Positions 1-8,189 of a stretch of 43,758 bases of DNA are shown one piece after another. How positions within the stretch are numbered: the first letter of the stretch is position 1; each line of letters starts with the position of its first letter. The translations under genes were made by a program, and so were the position numbers. This DNA comes from Bacteroidales bacterium (GTDB lineage Bacteria > Bacteroidota > Bacteroidia > Bacteroidales > UBA3663). The stretch lies in the NCBI GenBank assembly GCA_017449065.1, contig JAFSKF010000014.1, positions 1 through 43,758 of the forward strand. The letters run 5' to 3'. Below the pieces are notes generated by a model, which was not told the origin of the DNA, made no database searches, and saw only the letters and a program-made list of their open reading frames with translations.

Positions 1-42
1 GATGAAAAAATCTCTGTCAATGCCTAATGTTTGCTGTTCCAT
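1..42 (-). CDS. 5' end of an unidentified leftward gene (partial)
   Basis: Reading leftward from an ATG at 42-40 the frame is open to the window edge and gives 14 residues (MEQQTLGIDRDFFI). A TAnnTTTG-type -7 box (TACCTTTG, minus strand, 47-54) lies immediately upstream. The box is so close to this ATG that the message would be almost leaderless, so the true start may be further inside the gene, outside the window. The product cannot be identified from so few residues. Confidence 0.3.
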   Translation of the reverse strand, partial: MEQQTLGIDRDFFI

Positions 43-46
43 GGTG

Positions 47-54
47 CAAAGGTA
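47..54 (-). promoter_or_regulatory. Putative -7 box of the leftward gene at the window edge
   Basis: TACCTTTG on the minus strand fits the Bacteroidetes -7 consensus TAnnTTTG. No convincing TTTG -33 box is seen 19-21 nt upstream, so the call rests on one element. Confidence 0.35.
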
Positions 55-141
55 CGAAAAAATCTTTCTTCATGTATCATATCTGCGCCATTCTTTTGGC
101 TAAGCCTGCCTCAGGCTCCCACGGAAGTTTTCATCTGCGCC

Positions 142-270
142 GATAAATTCCAATTTATACCCCTCCAAGACTTCTCACACCCTTGGACAGACGAGATGCT
201 ATATAAGAAATATGGGCTGACGGATGACGAGATAACCTTTATCGAGAGTATGATAAGACCAATGGAGTAA
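142..270 (+). pseudogene. C-terminal remnant of an Eco57I-type restriction-modification methylase
   Basis: The frame ending at 270 closes with residues such as FIPLQDFSHPWTDE, LYKKYGLTDDEI and FIESMIRPME. I recognise this pattern from the extreme C-terminus of Bacteroidales Eco57I/N6-adenine methylases, where 'PWTDxxLYxKYGLxxxEIxFIESMIxPME' is typical. Nothing upstream in this frame resembles the catalytic N6-methylase core (no NPPY motif), and the preceding ~140 bases cannot hold it, so only the tail remains. It lies upstream of the restriction-type helicase at 913-3444, which suggests both once belonged to one restriction-modification locus. The left boundary is approximate, and the identification rests on recalled family similarity. 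Confidence 0.55.
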
Positions 271-303
271 AACTAAAACGATAACGAAAAAACGATGCAG
301 GTA

Positions 304-576
304 TCATTTGTCTTCATAATGCCCCCACGAGGAGAGCACCAATACCTCCACCACCTGGTCGTGAATCTCATAAACCAGACGGTGTTTGTCCGAGATTTTA
401 CGTCGCCATTGTCCTGCACGGTCACCGGAGAGCTGCTTGGGTTTGCCCGTGCCAGTTCGCGGGTGTTCTGTCAACTCATTAAGCAACTTCACCACCTTGT
501 TGAAACACTTGGGCTCGTCGCGCTTCAGTCGGGCGATGTCTTCTTGCGCCTGTTTGGTGTAGTCAATGCGATACAT
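304..576 (-). CDS. yoeB: YoeB-family toxin of a type II toxin-antitoxin pair
   Basis: A 90-residue protein of the Txe/YoeB mRNA-interferase family, which cleaves mRNA on the ribosome. It matches the family in length (E. coli YoeB has 84) and motifs: GTGKPKQL (42-49), GQWRRKI, KHRLVYEI with the conserved Arg66, and the C-terminal SSWGHYEDK with His86 and Tyr87. The start is placed at the internal ATG at 576 rather than the upstream in-frame ATG at 597. This leaves 2 nt after the antitoxin stop (579-581) and aligns the N-terminus (MYRIDYTKQA) with the family. The Glu that acts in E. coli YoeB (GKPEPL, Glu46) appears as Lys here (GKPKQL), so activity is not assured. It is co-transcribed with the antitoxin. 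Confidence 0.88.
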   Translation of the reverse strand: MYRIDYTKQAQEDIARLKRDEPKCFNKVVKLLNELTEHPRTGTGKPKQLSGDRAGQWRRKISDKHRLVYEIHDQVVEVLVLSSWGHYEDK

Positions 577-578
577 AG

Positions 579-836
579 TCAGAGGGAGTCTAGCCACCGA
601 TTCATCTCATCCTTGTCGGAAAAACTGATGTATTCGCCTCGCTCATACTGGCGTTTCGACTCATCAATGCGCTGGAAGAACTCTTCCTTGCTCATGAGCG
701 TAAGATCTGCCTCACGTTCCTTCACCAGTTTCTTGGCATATCGCGTCAGGCGCTTCATCAGCGGCTCGCTGTCGGCAATAGCTCCAATGCTCTGCCACAG
801 CTCGGTATTCATAGCGTTGATTTGTACAGCTGTCAT
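579..836 (-). CDS. Cognate antitoxin of the YoeB-like toxin
   Basis: An 85-residue protein encoded just upstream of the toxin, in the usual antitoxin-toxin order. The N-terminal half (MTAVQINAMNTELWQ...) is the likely dimerising/DNA-binding part. The C-terminal half is charged and helical, with KEEFFQRIDESKRQYERGEY near residues 51-70, the usual style of a toxin-wrapping segment. I do not see the canonical YefM/Phd sequence clearly, so the antitoxin subfamily is left open. Its own promoter (862-893) is well formed, and such antitoxins normally repress that promoter together with the toxin. Confidence 0.8.
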   Translation of the reverse strand: MTAVQINAMNTELWQSIGAIADSEPLMKRLTRYAKKLVKEREADLTLMSKEEFFQRIDESKRQYERGEYISFSDKDEMNRWLDSL

Positions 837-861
837 GATTTCTTCGTTTTGATTTTCGCTG

Positions 862-893
862 CAAAGATATACATAAATCCTGAAACAAGCAAA
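862..893 (-). promoter_or_regulatory. Promoter of the antitoxin-toxin operon
   Basis: On the minus strand there is TTTG (893-890), a 20-nt spacer and TATCTTTG (869-862), an exact match to the Bacteroidetes -33/-7 consensus. It lies 26 nt upstream of the antitoxin ATG. It also sits between the divergent helicase gene and the toxin-antitoxin pair. Confidence 0.75.
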
Positions 894-912
894 TAAACAC
901 CCAAAATATTAA

Positions 913-3444
913 ATGGCACAGACAAATTTCTTCCCCAGCCGCCCGAATCTGATGCCTCAGATTTACGCCTACAGCGACCCTCAATATGAAGGTCAGCTGA
1001 AGGTAGGCTATACTACACGCGACGTACAGAAACGTGTAGCAGAACAATACTCAACAAAACGGCCAGACGGTAAATTGCCTTACAAGATAGTGTATCAGGA
1101 CAGCAGCGTCAGAGAAGACGGCACCGCTTTTACTGACAAAATGGTGCACTGGTGGCTCAGGAAAAACGGATTTGCAAATACTGGCGGCGAGTGGTTCCGT
1201 TGTACGGTGGGCGATGTGCGGGCAGCGATGTATGCCCTGAAAAGCGGCACGGAGAACAACGAACACCGCACGGAAACCTTCGGTATGCGCGACGAGCAGC
1301 GTGAGGCCGTTGACAAGACAGTAGCATATTTCCGCAACTATAAGCGCGAAACCGGCAAGACGCCACACTACCTGTGGAACTGCAAGATGCGTTTTGGCAA
1401 GACTTTTACGGCTTATCAGTTGGCTAAAAAGATGGGCTGGAAGCGTATCCTCGTGCTGACCTTCAAGCCCGCCGTAGAGAGTGCTTGGGAGGAAGATCTG
1501 CGGACGCATGTTGACTTCAAGGGGTGGCAATTTATTTCGCGTACCTCAGAGTTGACCTACGAGACAGCAGACGCATCACGGCCTATCGTCTGCTTCGGTT
1601 CGTTCCAAGACTACCTGGGCAAGAATAAGGCCGGTGGTATCAAGGTGAAAAACGAGTGGGTTCACATGGTGAACTGGGATGTGGTCATCCTCGACGAATA
1701 CCACTACGGAGCGTGGCGCGAGAATGCCAAGGACCTGTTCTACAACGAAGACAAAGCCGAACAGACGGCACAGGACGGTGAGGCCATCGACTACTTCGAC
1801 GAGGACAACATGCCTATCACCACCAACCACTATCTCTACCTCTCAGGAACGCCTTTCCGAGCCATTGCATCGGGTGAGTTCATCGAAGAGCAGATTTTCA
1901 ACTGGACCTATAGTGACGAACAGCATAAGAAAGAGAGTTGGCAGGGCGAGGGCGAAAATCCTTACGAGATGATGCCCCGTATGGTGCTGATGACCTATCA
2001 GATGCCCGATGAATTGGTACGTGTGGCAAAGGAAGGGGAGTTTGACGAGTTCGACCTGAACGAGTTCTTTGCTGCCGACATTCCGGAGGGCGGCGACCAT
2101 CACTTTGCCACTTTCCGGCATGAGGACGAGGTGCAGAAATGGCTCGATCTGATACGTGGCGCCTATCGCGATTCCATCAAGGATGACCTGACACTTCGCA
2201 ACGAGAAGCCACCTATGCCCTTCAGTCATGCACCTCTGTTACGTATATTAAATCATACGTTCTGGTTCCTGCCTTCGGTGGCATCGTGCTATGCTATGCG
2301 CAATCTTTTGGGACAGCGCAACAATGTGTTCTATCACGATTTCAAGATTGTTGTGGCAGCAGGTGCGGAGGCTGGTATCGGTGTGAGTGCATTGCCGCCT
2401 GTCCGCAAGGCGATGGACAACCCATTGGAGACCCGTACCATCACGCTGTCGTGCGGAAAACTGACAACGGGAGTCACCGTAAAACCTTGGTCGGGCATCT
2501 TCATGCTGCGCAACAGTTCTTCGCCAGAGACCTATTTCCAGGCAGCCTTCCGCGTGCAGAGCCCCTGGGTCATCAAGAACCCGACGGATGACGACCCTGA
2601 CCGTTATGACATCATGAAGCGCGAGTGCTATGTGTTCGACTTTGCCCCCAACCGCGCTTTGCGTCAGATAGCCGACTACTCTTGCCGTCTGAATGTGGAT
2701 GAAAATCAGCCAGAGAAGAAAGTTGCCGACTTCATCCGGTTCCTGTCTGTGCTGGCCTACGACGGCATGCACATGAAGCAGATAGATGCAGCTGGTATTC
2801 TTGACATCGCTATGAGCGGTACGTCGGCTACGCTGTTGGCCCGCCGTTGGGAGAGTGCGCTGCTGGTGAATGTAGATAATATCACGCTGCAACGCCTGCT
2901 AAACAACCCCGAGGCAATGGCGGCTCTGATGGCTATTGAGGGGTTCCGTTCGCTGAACCGTGACATCGAAACCATAATCAATAAGAGCGAGGCCGTAAAG
3001 AAAGCGAAAGCCAAGGCCAACGAGGAAGAACTCAGCGCTAAGGAAAAGCGCAAGTTGACGGAAGACGAGAAGGAGATGAAATCGCTCCGCAAGCAGATAC
3101 AGGACAAGCTTATCAAGTTTGCCACACGCATTCCCATCTTCATGTATCTGACCGACTTCCGCGAACAGTGCCTGAAGGATGTCATCACCCAACTAGAGCC
3201 AGGTCTGTTCCACAAGGTGACAGGTCTGACGGTGAAGGACTTCGAGTTGCTGGTAAGCCTGAATGTGTTCAACTCGGCCATCATGAACGATGCCGTCTAT
3301 AAGTTTAAACGCTACGAGGACGGCTCGCTGGAGTATATCGGCTTCGACAATTCGATGAAGGATAACCAGCGCGTAGGCGGTTGGGATAGCACCCTGCCGA
3401 GAGATGTATTTGAGGAATTGTATTTCGTAAACGAGGATAGGTAA
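913..3444 (+). CDS. T5orf172 (GIY-YIG-like)/superfamily-2 helicase, restriction type
   Basis: An 843-residue protein. Residues 16-120 look like a T5orf172/GIY-YIG-type nuclease domain: IYAYSDP at 17-23, KVGYTTRD at 30-37, Arg41, then the FTDKMVHWWL region. A superfamily-2 helicase core follows: variant motif I MRFGKTF (159-165), motif II LDEYH (260-264, replacing DEAH), motif III LSGTPF (310-315), and a motif V/VI region TTGVTV...QAAFRVQSP with Gln543 and Arg547. Residues ~690-730 are a Lys/Glu-rich helical stretch, probably coiled coil. Proteins of this shape occur in restriction loci beside Eco57I-type methylases. The methylase remnant upstream and the intruding toxin-antitoxin pair suggest a broken system. 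The ORF is intact. No clear promoter precedes it. Confidence 0.8.
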   Translation: MAQTNFFPSRPNLMPQIYAYSDPQYEGQLKVGYTTRDVQKRVAEQYSTKRPDGKLPYKIVYQDSSVREDGTAFTDKMVHWWLRKNGFANTGGEWFRCTVGDVRAAMYALKSGTENNEHRTETFGMRDEQREAVDKTVAYFRNYKRETGKTPHYLWNCKMRFGKTFTAYQLAKKMGWKRILVLTFKPAVESAWEEDLRTHVDFKGWQFISRTSELTYETADASRPIVCFGSFQDYLGKNKAGGIKVKNEWVHMVNWDVVILDEYHYGAWRENAKDLFYNEDKAEQTAQDGEAIDYFDEDNMPITTNHYLYLSGTPFRAIASGEFIEEQIFNWTYSDEQHKKESWQGEGENPYEMMPRMVLMTYQMPDELVRVAKEGEFDEFDLNEFFAADIPEGGDHHFATFRHEDEVQKWLDLIRGAYRDSIKDDLTLRNEKPPMPFSHAPLLRILNHTFWFLPSVASCYAMRNLLGQRNNVFYHDFKIVVAAGAEAGIGVSALPPVRKAMDNPLETRTITLSCGKLTTGVTVKPWSGIFMLRNSSSPETYFQAAFRVQSPWVIKNPTDDDPDRYDIMKRECYVFDFAPNRALRQIADYSCRLNVDENQPEKKVADFIRFLSVLAYDGMHMKQIDAAGILDIAMSGTSATLLARRWESALLVNVDNITLQRLLNNPEAMAALMAIEGFRSLNRDIETIINKSEAVKKAKAKANEEELSAKEKRKLTEDEKEMKSLRKQIQDKLIKFATRIPIFMYLTDFREQCLKDVITQLEPGLFHKVTGLTVKDFELLVSLNVFNSAIMNDAVYKFKRYEDGSLEYIGFDNSMKDNQRVGGWDSTLPRDVFEELYFVNEDR

Positions 3445-3622
3445 ATCCTTTATAATCAGATAGGAGATACCAATAATTATTCTGATAAGTCTTTGTTTTT
3501 TCAAAACCCTCAAATAATTCCTAATTCAAGTTTTACAAGGATGTCGATGCCGGTAAATTGCGGACAGAAGAGCAGCAATACCACCAGTTTTATCCGAGCA
3601 TCAGAAAAAAGATGGAAAAAAC

Positions 3623-3653
3623 TTGCAGAATTCCGAAAAACGCTTTATCTTTG
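3623..3653 (+). promoter_or_regulatory. Orphan promoter upstream of a strong terminator
   Basis: TTG (3623-3625, in ACTTG), 20 nt, then TATCTTTG (3646-3653), a good match to the Bacteroidetes -33/-7 pair. Transcription would start near 3660. The next plausible gene starts at 4010, beyond the terminator at 3835-3872. The promoter therefore makes either a ~210-nt RNA or a terminator-containing leader for that gene. Confidence 0.55.
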
Positions 3654-3834
3654 CGGCGTGAAAACAGGAAACTAAAACCGACCTAAACCCTATGCACATG
3701 ATGTGGCAACCCTATAATATCTCAATCCGGAGGGCACTTTTACCCCCCCCATTTGAATAAAGGGTAAATACGGGTCTGTTAATCAGCCCTATTCTGGAAT
3801 GATACAGCTTTTATATATAGTATTATTGCAGTCG

Positions 3835-3872
3835 CGCATTTGGAAATATTTTCCAAATGCGTTTTTTTTTTT
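3835..3872 (+). terminator. Strong intrinsic terminator (12-bp perfect stem, 11 T)
   Basis: Left arm CGCATTTGGAAA (3835-3846), three-base loop, right arm TTTCCAAATGCG (3850-3861), then eleven T (3862-3872). The stem is perfect and the T tract uninterrupted. It lies 390 nt after the helicase gene and 137 nt before the next ATG. Confidence 0.85.
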
Positions 3873-4009
3873 GTAAAAAGGAACAATCAGAAAAAAGTAA
3901 ACCTCAGACAGTATTTCATCCGAGTGATGTGAGCAGAGAAAATCTCCGGAGTTAAACGGGCGCGCCGTTTTTGAAGCTTTCTCACTCACAACTTCAAACA
4001 AACTCGGAT

Positions 4010-4480
4010 ATGAAGCATATTTTTAAACAAGTCCGTCCCCAGGACTTCAACGTCGAGGCACTTATGAATGCCGCGCGAGAGGGTAGATTGTACATTGATG
4101 TAAAAGAGAAGGAACCCGATCAGAGTCATGTCGCAGAAGAGGTTCGTGCGTATGTAGCGCCTATTCAGGACTATGTGTCGCCGGAGTTCTTCAGTAAGAT
4201 TAATCAGCTATGGAGCGAGATTCTTGCTTCTGACCGCATCAGAGAGTATCTGACAATGAAAAAGGGGACCAAAAGCGGGCATATGAACCGCTATGCCGTC
4301 ACCAATCTGGTCTGCTTTCTCAGGAATAAAGGTGTATATCGGCAAGAGGTGTCTGCGCTGGATCTGCATCTCAGAATGGAAAAAACGGATCGGAGAAATA
4401 AATACTATATGTCGAATGGCAACTATTATATGAGCGATGCCGTAAGAATCGGCATAAATAAACTTTTAAGGGGAGTATAA
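4010..4480 (+). CDS. Hypothetical protein beside a VirE/DUF3987 gene
   Basis: A 156-residue soluble protein with no signal peptide or membrane segment. I chose the ATG at 4010 because the sequence from MKHIFKQVRPQDFN onward looks coding. The frame can be extended to a TTG at 3971, but those residues look like random translation. Features include an acidic/basic N-terminal half (YIDVKEKEPDQSHVAEEV) and a central KKGTKSGHMNRYAVTNLV segment. I do not recognise a named domain. Similar small proteins occur beside mobile-element genes in Bacteroidales, which is a weak recollection. Its TAA (4478-4480) lies in the same frame as the truncated VirE/DUF3987 gene that follows directly. Confidence 0.6.
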   Translation: MKHIFKQVRPQDFNVEALMNAAREGRLYIDVKEKEPDQSHVAEEVRAYVAPIQDYVSPEFFSKINQLWSEILASDRIREYLTMKKGTKSGHMNRYAVTNLVCFLRNKGVYRQEVSALDLHLRMEKTDRRNKYYMSNGNYYMSDAVRIGINKLLRGV

Positions 4481-6163
4481 GCATGGGTTGGCGACAAGAA
4501 GATTGAGCAGGGCGACAGGCATCGCACATCGCTGATACTGGCAGACCACCTGCGCTACATCACCGACAACGACCCGAAACTGATAGAGCAGATTCTGCGC
4601 GAAACGCCCTTTGTGAAGGAGATTGTCGAGGAACGGGGTGAGGACGTCGCACAGACCGTGAAGAGTGCCCAGAGCTATGAGTTCTTAAAGGGTATTCCGA
4701 AGCGGATGAAAGATGCGCTGAAAGCTGCTGGAGCAGAGTCGCAGGACGCTTCCCTAAACGCTACAACCTCAACGCTAAACTCTCAAAGCGACAATGACGT
4801 CTATGCCTCGCTGCCGCTTGACAGCTGGGCGGAGGACCTGACGGAGATGGCGGAGTATTACCCCTGCCAGAAGGAGCTCTTCCTGAACGTGCATCCGCAC
4901 AAGCTGCCGGCGGTGTGGTTTGCCAGCGCGGCGCTGTTCGGCACGCTGATGACCCGATCGTGGTACCGCTTCTGGTACGAGCCGGAACTGATCAGGCGGC
5001 TGAACTACTGCATCTTCATCATCGGCGACCCCGGTGCGGGCAAGAACATCGTGGAGAAATTCTACAAAAAGATTGCCGACCCGATGATTCAGTCAGACCA
5101 ATGCCTGATAGATGCCGTGAACCGCTATAAGGAAGACCGCACGGAGCGTTCGACTTCGACAAAAGCCCAGAAGGGCAAGGCGCTGAAACGGCCTGTGGTG
5201 GGTATCCGTGTACATCCGGCAAGAACTGCCACCGGCGAGTTCATCCGCCACATGAATGCGGCTGTCGAGACGATTGAGGGTCAGCCTCTGCACCTGCACA
5301 TGTTCTCGTTCGATGCCGAGCTCGACAACGTCACCAAGCAGAACAAGGCCGGCGAATGGAAAGACCGCGAGATCATGGAGCTGAAGGCCTTCCACAACGA
5401 ACAGGAGGGACAGATGTATGCCAACCAGGAGAGCTATACGGGCATGTTTAACGTCTATTGGAACTTCATCTACACGGGCACGCCATATGCCCTGCACCGC
5501 AAGGTGAATCAGAGGAACTTCGGTACCGGCATGTCAACCCCTCTGGCAGTTATCCCCCTGCCTGATAAGGGCATGGCGAAGCGACACCAAGAGACAGATC
5601 CCGATGCCAACGAGACGCTTCGGACGTGGGCTTACCGTCTGGATAAAGTAGAAGGTGAGTTGCCTGTCGAACCGCTGAACGACGAGACCTACGAGTGGCA
5701 AAGCAGCCACTTGGAGATTGCAGAGTTCAACGGCGATAAGGCAGACCGCACGCTGTTGAAGCGTATTCCGTACTACGGCATCGGCATCGCGCTGCCCTTC
5801 ATCCTGATGCGTCATTGGCAGGAATGGCAGGAGCACAGAACGCTGACGATGGACGACAGGGACAGGCGGCTGTGCCGCTTGGCGATGGAGATCCAGTACA
5901 GGTGCCAGCAGTTCTTCTTCGGCGAGATGGCGTTCAACTACTTCGAGGACCAGAACAAGGAGTTCGTGCAGCGACGGCGCACCACCCGCTACGATGAGTG
6001 CTTCCGCAAACTGCCGGAGGAGTTCCGGACGCAACAGTTCGTGGACGTGTTCGGCACTTCTCAGCCAACGGCATGGAAAGCCATCAGCCGTTTTGTCAGC
6101 GAGGGCATTGTTGAGAAAGTGAAGTACGGCGTGTATCGGAAACTGGTGCAGGAGTTGCCGTAA
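4481..6163 (+). pseudogene. 5'-truncated VirE/DUF3987 (BT4734-like) protein gene
   Basis: The frame is open from the TAA at 4478-4480 to 6163 (560 codons) and reads as protein from its first codons (AWVGDKKIEQGDRHRTSLIL). That is internal sequence of VirE/DUF3987 proteins, not an N-terminus. No ATG lies near the beginning; the first usable start is a GTG at 4613. Visible parts are a Walker-A-like GDPGAGKN near residue 185, an FSFDAELDN segment in the Walker B position, the conserved YTGMFNVYWNFIYTGTP region, and a C-terminal helix-turn-helix (FVDVFGTSQPTAWKAISRFV). The N-terminal VirE_N/primase-like half is missing. Such proteins belong to Bacteroidales mobile or prophage-like elements; their biochemical role is not settled. 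Either a deletion joined it to the upstream gene or it restarts at GTG. Confidence 0.65.
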
Positions 6164-6224
6164 ACTTATAACTTATTCACTCCTGACACCTGACATCAAT
6201 CTGAGTTGAAGTGATTTCGTGGCG

Positions 6225-7199
6225 TTATTCCGGGGTCAGTTCTCCTTTGACGGGAAGTTTTTTCCATCCTTCACCAAAGGTGTCGTAGGCATCGGTAACA
6301 ATGACAAATGCATTCGGGTCGGCTACCCGGATGCATTCTTTGATGCCGGGAACCTCTTTGTTGTGAACCACGATGAGGAGCATTTCCTTGTCTGCTTTGG
6401 TGTATAGGCCGCTGCTCTTGATGAGAGTGGCAGTCCTGTCAAGATCTTTCAGGATGTATTCGCGGAGTTCCACAATCGGTTTGTCGCTGATGATTAACAG
6501 CATCTTGTCGTCGTTTGAACCGGAAATGGTGTAGGCGATGACACGGGAGATTACCCAGATAGCCACCAGCGAATACAGGGAACTCAGGCAACCTTCGGCA
6601 TCCATGCCACGATCGGTGCCGACTCCCAGTCCGATCACCAAAAGGCCGAATGTCACCACCAACCCATCCACCCATAGGATAGCCTTGCTGAAACGGATGC
6701 GCAGGTATTTCTGCATCAGCATGGCAATAATGTCTGATCCGCCGGTTGTGGCTCGGCAACGAACCACAATGCCGCTACCCAAACCAATCATAGCGGCACC
6801 GATGATGCACGTCAGCATCAGGTGATTGCTCATATTGAGTGCACCGCCCAGCAGCCGGGCGGGATCCAGTTGTTCGAGTGCCGTCTGATTGGCGTATGCC
6901 AAAGCCGACATCGTATTCATGATAGCCGGAGTAATCATGGCTGCCACCAACGTCCGTGACCCCAGCTTCGACCCGAGCAGGACGGCAGAAAGAATCAGCA
7001 GAGGAATGTCGAACATATAGCCGAATGTACCTACCTGAATACGAGGAAACAGGTTGTGCAAAACGATTGACGCACCATATACGCCTCCGGGCACAATCTT
7101 GTATGGGTTGATGAAAAAGACAAAGCCGGCGGCCAGAATACAACTGCCCAGCAGAATGCCGGCCCAGTTTTTCCACCAGTTGAAGGAGGGGAGGTTCAT
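6225..7199 (-). CDS. YitT-family membrane protein with C-terminal DUF2179
   Basis: A 324-residue integral membrane protein. About five or six hydrophobic segments fill the first ~210 residues, and GILLGSCILAAGFVFFINP at the N-terminus and the KIVPGGVYGASIVLHN segment are typical of the YitT (DUF161) family. The last ~80 residues form a soluble α/β domain (DUF2179), recognisable by LLIISDKPIVELREYIL, ATLIKSSGLYT and MLLIVVHNKEV. YitT proteins are widespread; their substrate is unknown. It is the last gene of a leftward operon after the symporter and gluQ, 36 nt after gluQ. It converges with the VirE/DUF3987 gene. Confidence 0.88.
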   Translation of the reverse strand: MNLPSFNWWKNWAGILLGSCILAAGFVFFINPYKIVPGGVYGASIVLHNLFPRIQVGTFGYMFDIPLLILSAVLLGSKLGSRTLVAAMITPAIMNTMSALAYANQTALEQLDPARLLGGALNMSNHLMLTCIIGAAMIGLGSGIVVRCRATTGGSDIIAMLMQKYLRIRFSKAILWVDGLVVTFGLLVIGLGVGTDRGMDAEGCLSSLYSLVAIWVISRVIAYTISGSNDDKMLLIISDKPIVELREYILKDLDRTATLIKSSGLYTKADKEMLLIVVHNKEVPGIKECIRVADPNAFVIVTDAYDTFGEGWKKLPVKGELTPE

Positions 7200-7210
7200 G
7201 ACTGATGTTG

Positions 7211-7245
7211 GTTAATAGTTATTAGTTAATGGTTATTAGTTATTA
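7211..7245. repeat. Short AT-rich direct repeats between gluQ and the yitT-like gene
   Basis: The intergenic segment repeats the words GTTAATAGTTATTAGTTAAT and GGTTATTAGTTATTAA. These are imperfect tandem copies of an ~8-10-nt AT-rich unit, running into the gluQ stop codon. No function is evident. Confidence 0.5.
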
Positions 7246-8189
7246 AAGATGGCATCGGGACTGATTCGCAAATCGGCAGTCGGAACCTTGTGCCAATCGA
7301 ACAGGGAAATCAGCTCTTGGGCAGAGATGGCTTCCTGCCGATCGGTGAGATGTGCGAAACAGGCCAGTTTGCCGATGATTTCCTCAGCGGAGAAATGTTC
7401 GCGTAAGGTGCCCATGTGCAACGACTGGTCACGCTTGCAGAGACGCTGCCCGGACTCGTTGCAAAGCAATGGAAGATGGCAGAAGTCGGGCGCTTTGTAG
7501 CCGAGGGTTTCGTAGAGAAAGAGCTGCTGGGGAACGGAGGAGAGCAGATCGCGTCCTCGCACCACTTCGGAAACGCCCATCAGTAAGTCATCGACCACAA
7601 CAGCCAGTTGGTAAGCCCAAGCCCCATCGGCACGTCGCAGAATAAAATCGCCGCACTCTTTGGCCAGGTTGAACTGCTGCGGACCGTAATGCAGATCCGT
7701 AAAACAGATGTCGCAATCAGGAACCTGGATGCGGATGGCAGGAGCATGCGGACAAGCCAAGGCGCGGGCTTTCAGCCATTCCGCTTTAGTCTCCGTTCCA
7801 TCCGGACGGCAAGTGCCCTGATACACCACCCGTCCGTCGCTTTCGTGCGGCGCCTGTGTTGCCAGGATATCGGCGCGGCTGCAATAGCAGGGATAGGTCA
7901 GACCTTTTGCCTGCAATGTGGCCAGGTGTGCTTCGTAGATGCCGCTTCGGTTACTTTGCACATACTGCGGATCTTCAATGCCGCCGGCATCCCACGTCAG
8001 TCCTAACCATCGCAGATCGTCTTCCAATTGCTCGGCATACACGCGTCTGGAACGTTGTGGGTCGAGATCCTCGATACGCAGCAGCCAGCCTCCGCCTTGG
8101 CTTTTGGCCGACAGCCAGGAAAGCAATGCACTATATACGTTGCCCAGATGCATGCGTCCCGTCGGACTCGGAGCAAATCGGCCAATCAT
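7236..8189 (-). CDS. gluQ: Glutamyl-Q tRNA(Asp) synthetase
   Basis: A 317-residue paralogue of the catalytic domain of glutamyl-tRNA synthetase. It lacks the anticodon-binding domain and attaches glutamate to the queuosine base of tRNA(Asp). The ATP-binding start RFAPSPTGRMHLGN (4-17) carries the HIGH-type motif as HLGN. A LRIEDLDPQRSR segment follows. A zinc-site region has a CYCSR pair, and the KMSKS-type loop appears as KRDQS. The length fits GluQ/YadB (about 300) rather than GltX (about 500). Its ATG (8189-8187) overlaps the TGA of the upstream symporter gene as ATGA, which suggests translational coupling. Confidence 0.92.
   Translation of the reverse strand: MIGRFAPSPTGRMHLGNVYSALLSWLSAKSQGGGWLLRIEDLDPQRSRRVYAEQLEDDLRWLGLTWDAGGIEDPQYVQSNRSGIYEAHLATLQAKGLTYPCYCSRADILATQAPHESDGRVVYQGTCRPDGTETKAEWLKARALACPHAPAIRIQVPDCDICFTDLHYGPQQFNLAKECGDFILRRADGAWAYQLAVVVDDLLMGVSEVVRGRDLLSSVPQQLFLYETLGYKAPDFCHLPLLCNESGQRLCKRDQSLHMGTLREHFSAEEIIGKLACFAHLTDRQEAISAQELISLFDWHKVPTADLRISPDAIFNN

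Larger units (their letters stand above)
3445..4009. other. 565-base stretch with no recognisable intact gene
   Basis: It holds a good promoter (3623-3653), a strong intrinsic terminator (3835-3872) and a run of eight C (3743-3750). A ~50-codon open stretch (3525 to about 3681, reading FYKDVDAGKLRTEEQQYHQF and onward) has no start codon near its beginning and no recognised family. Its end overlaps the promoter, so it is best read as a gene fragment or as chance. Confidence 0.5.

Noticed and set aside
3525..3681. ~50-codon open stretch reading FYKDVDAGKLRTEEQQYHQF and onward
   Set aside because: It has no start codon near its beginning, no recognised family, and its end overlaps a consensus promoter. 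It may be a gene fragment, but I cannot support it as a gene.
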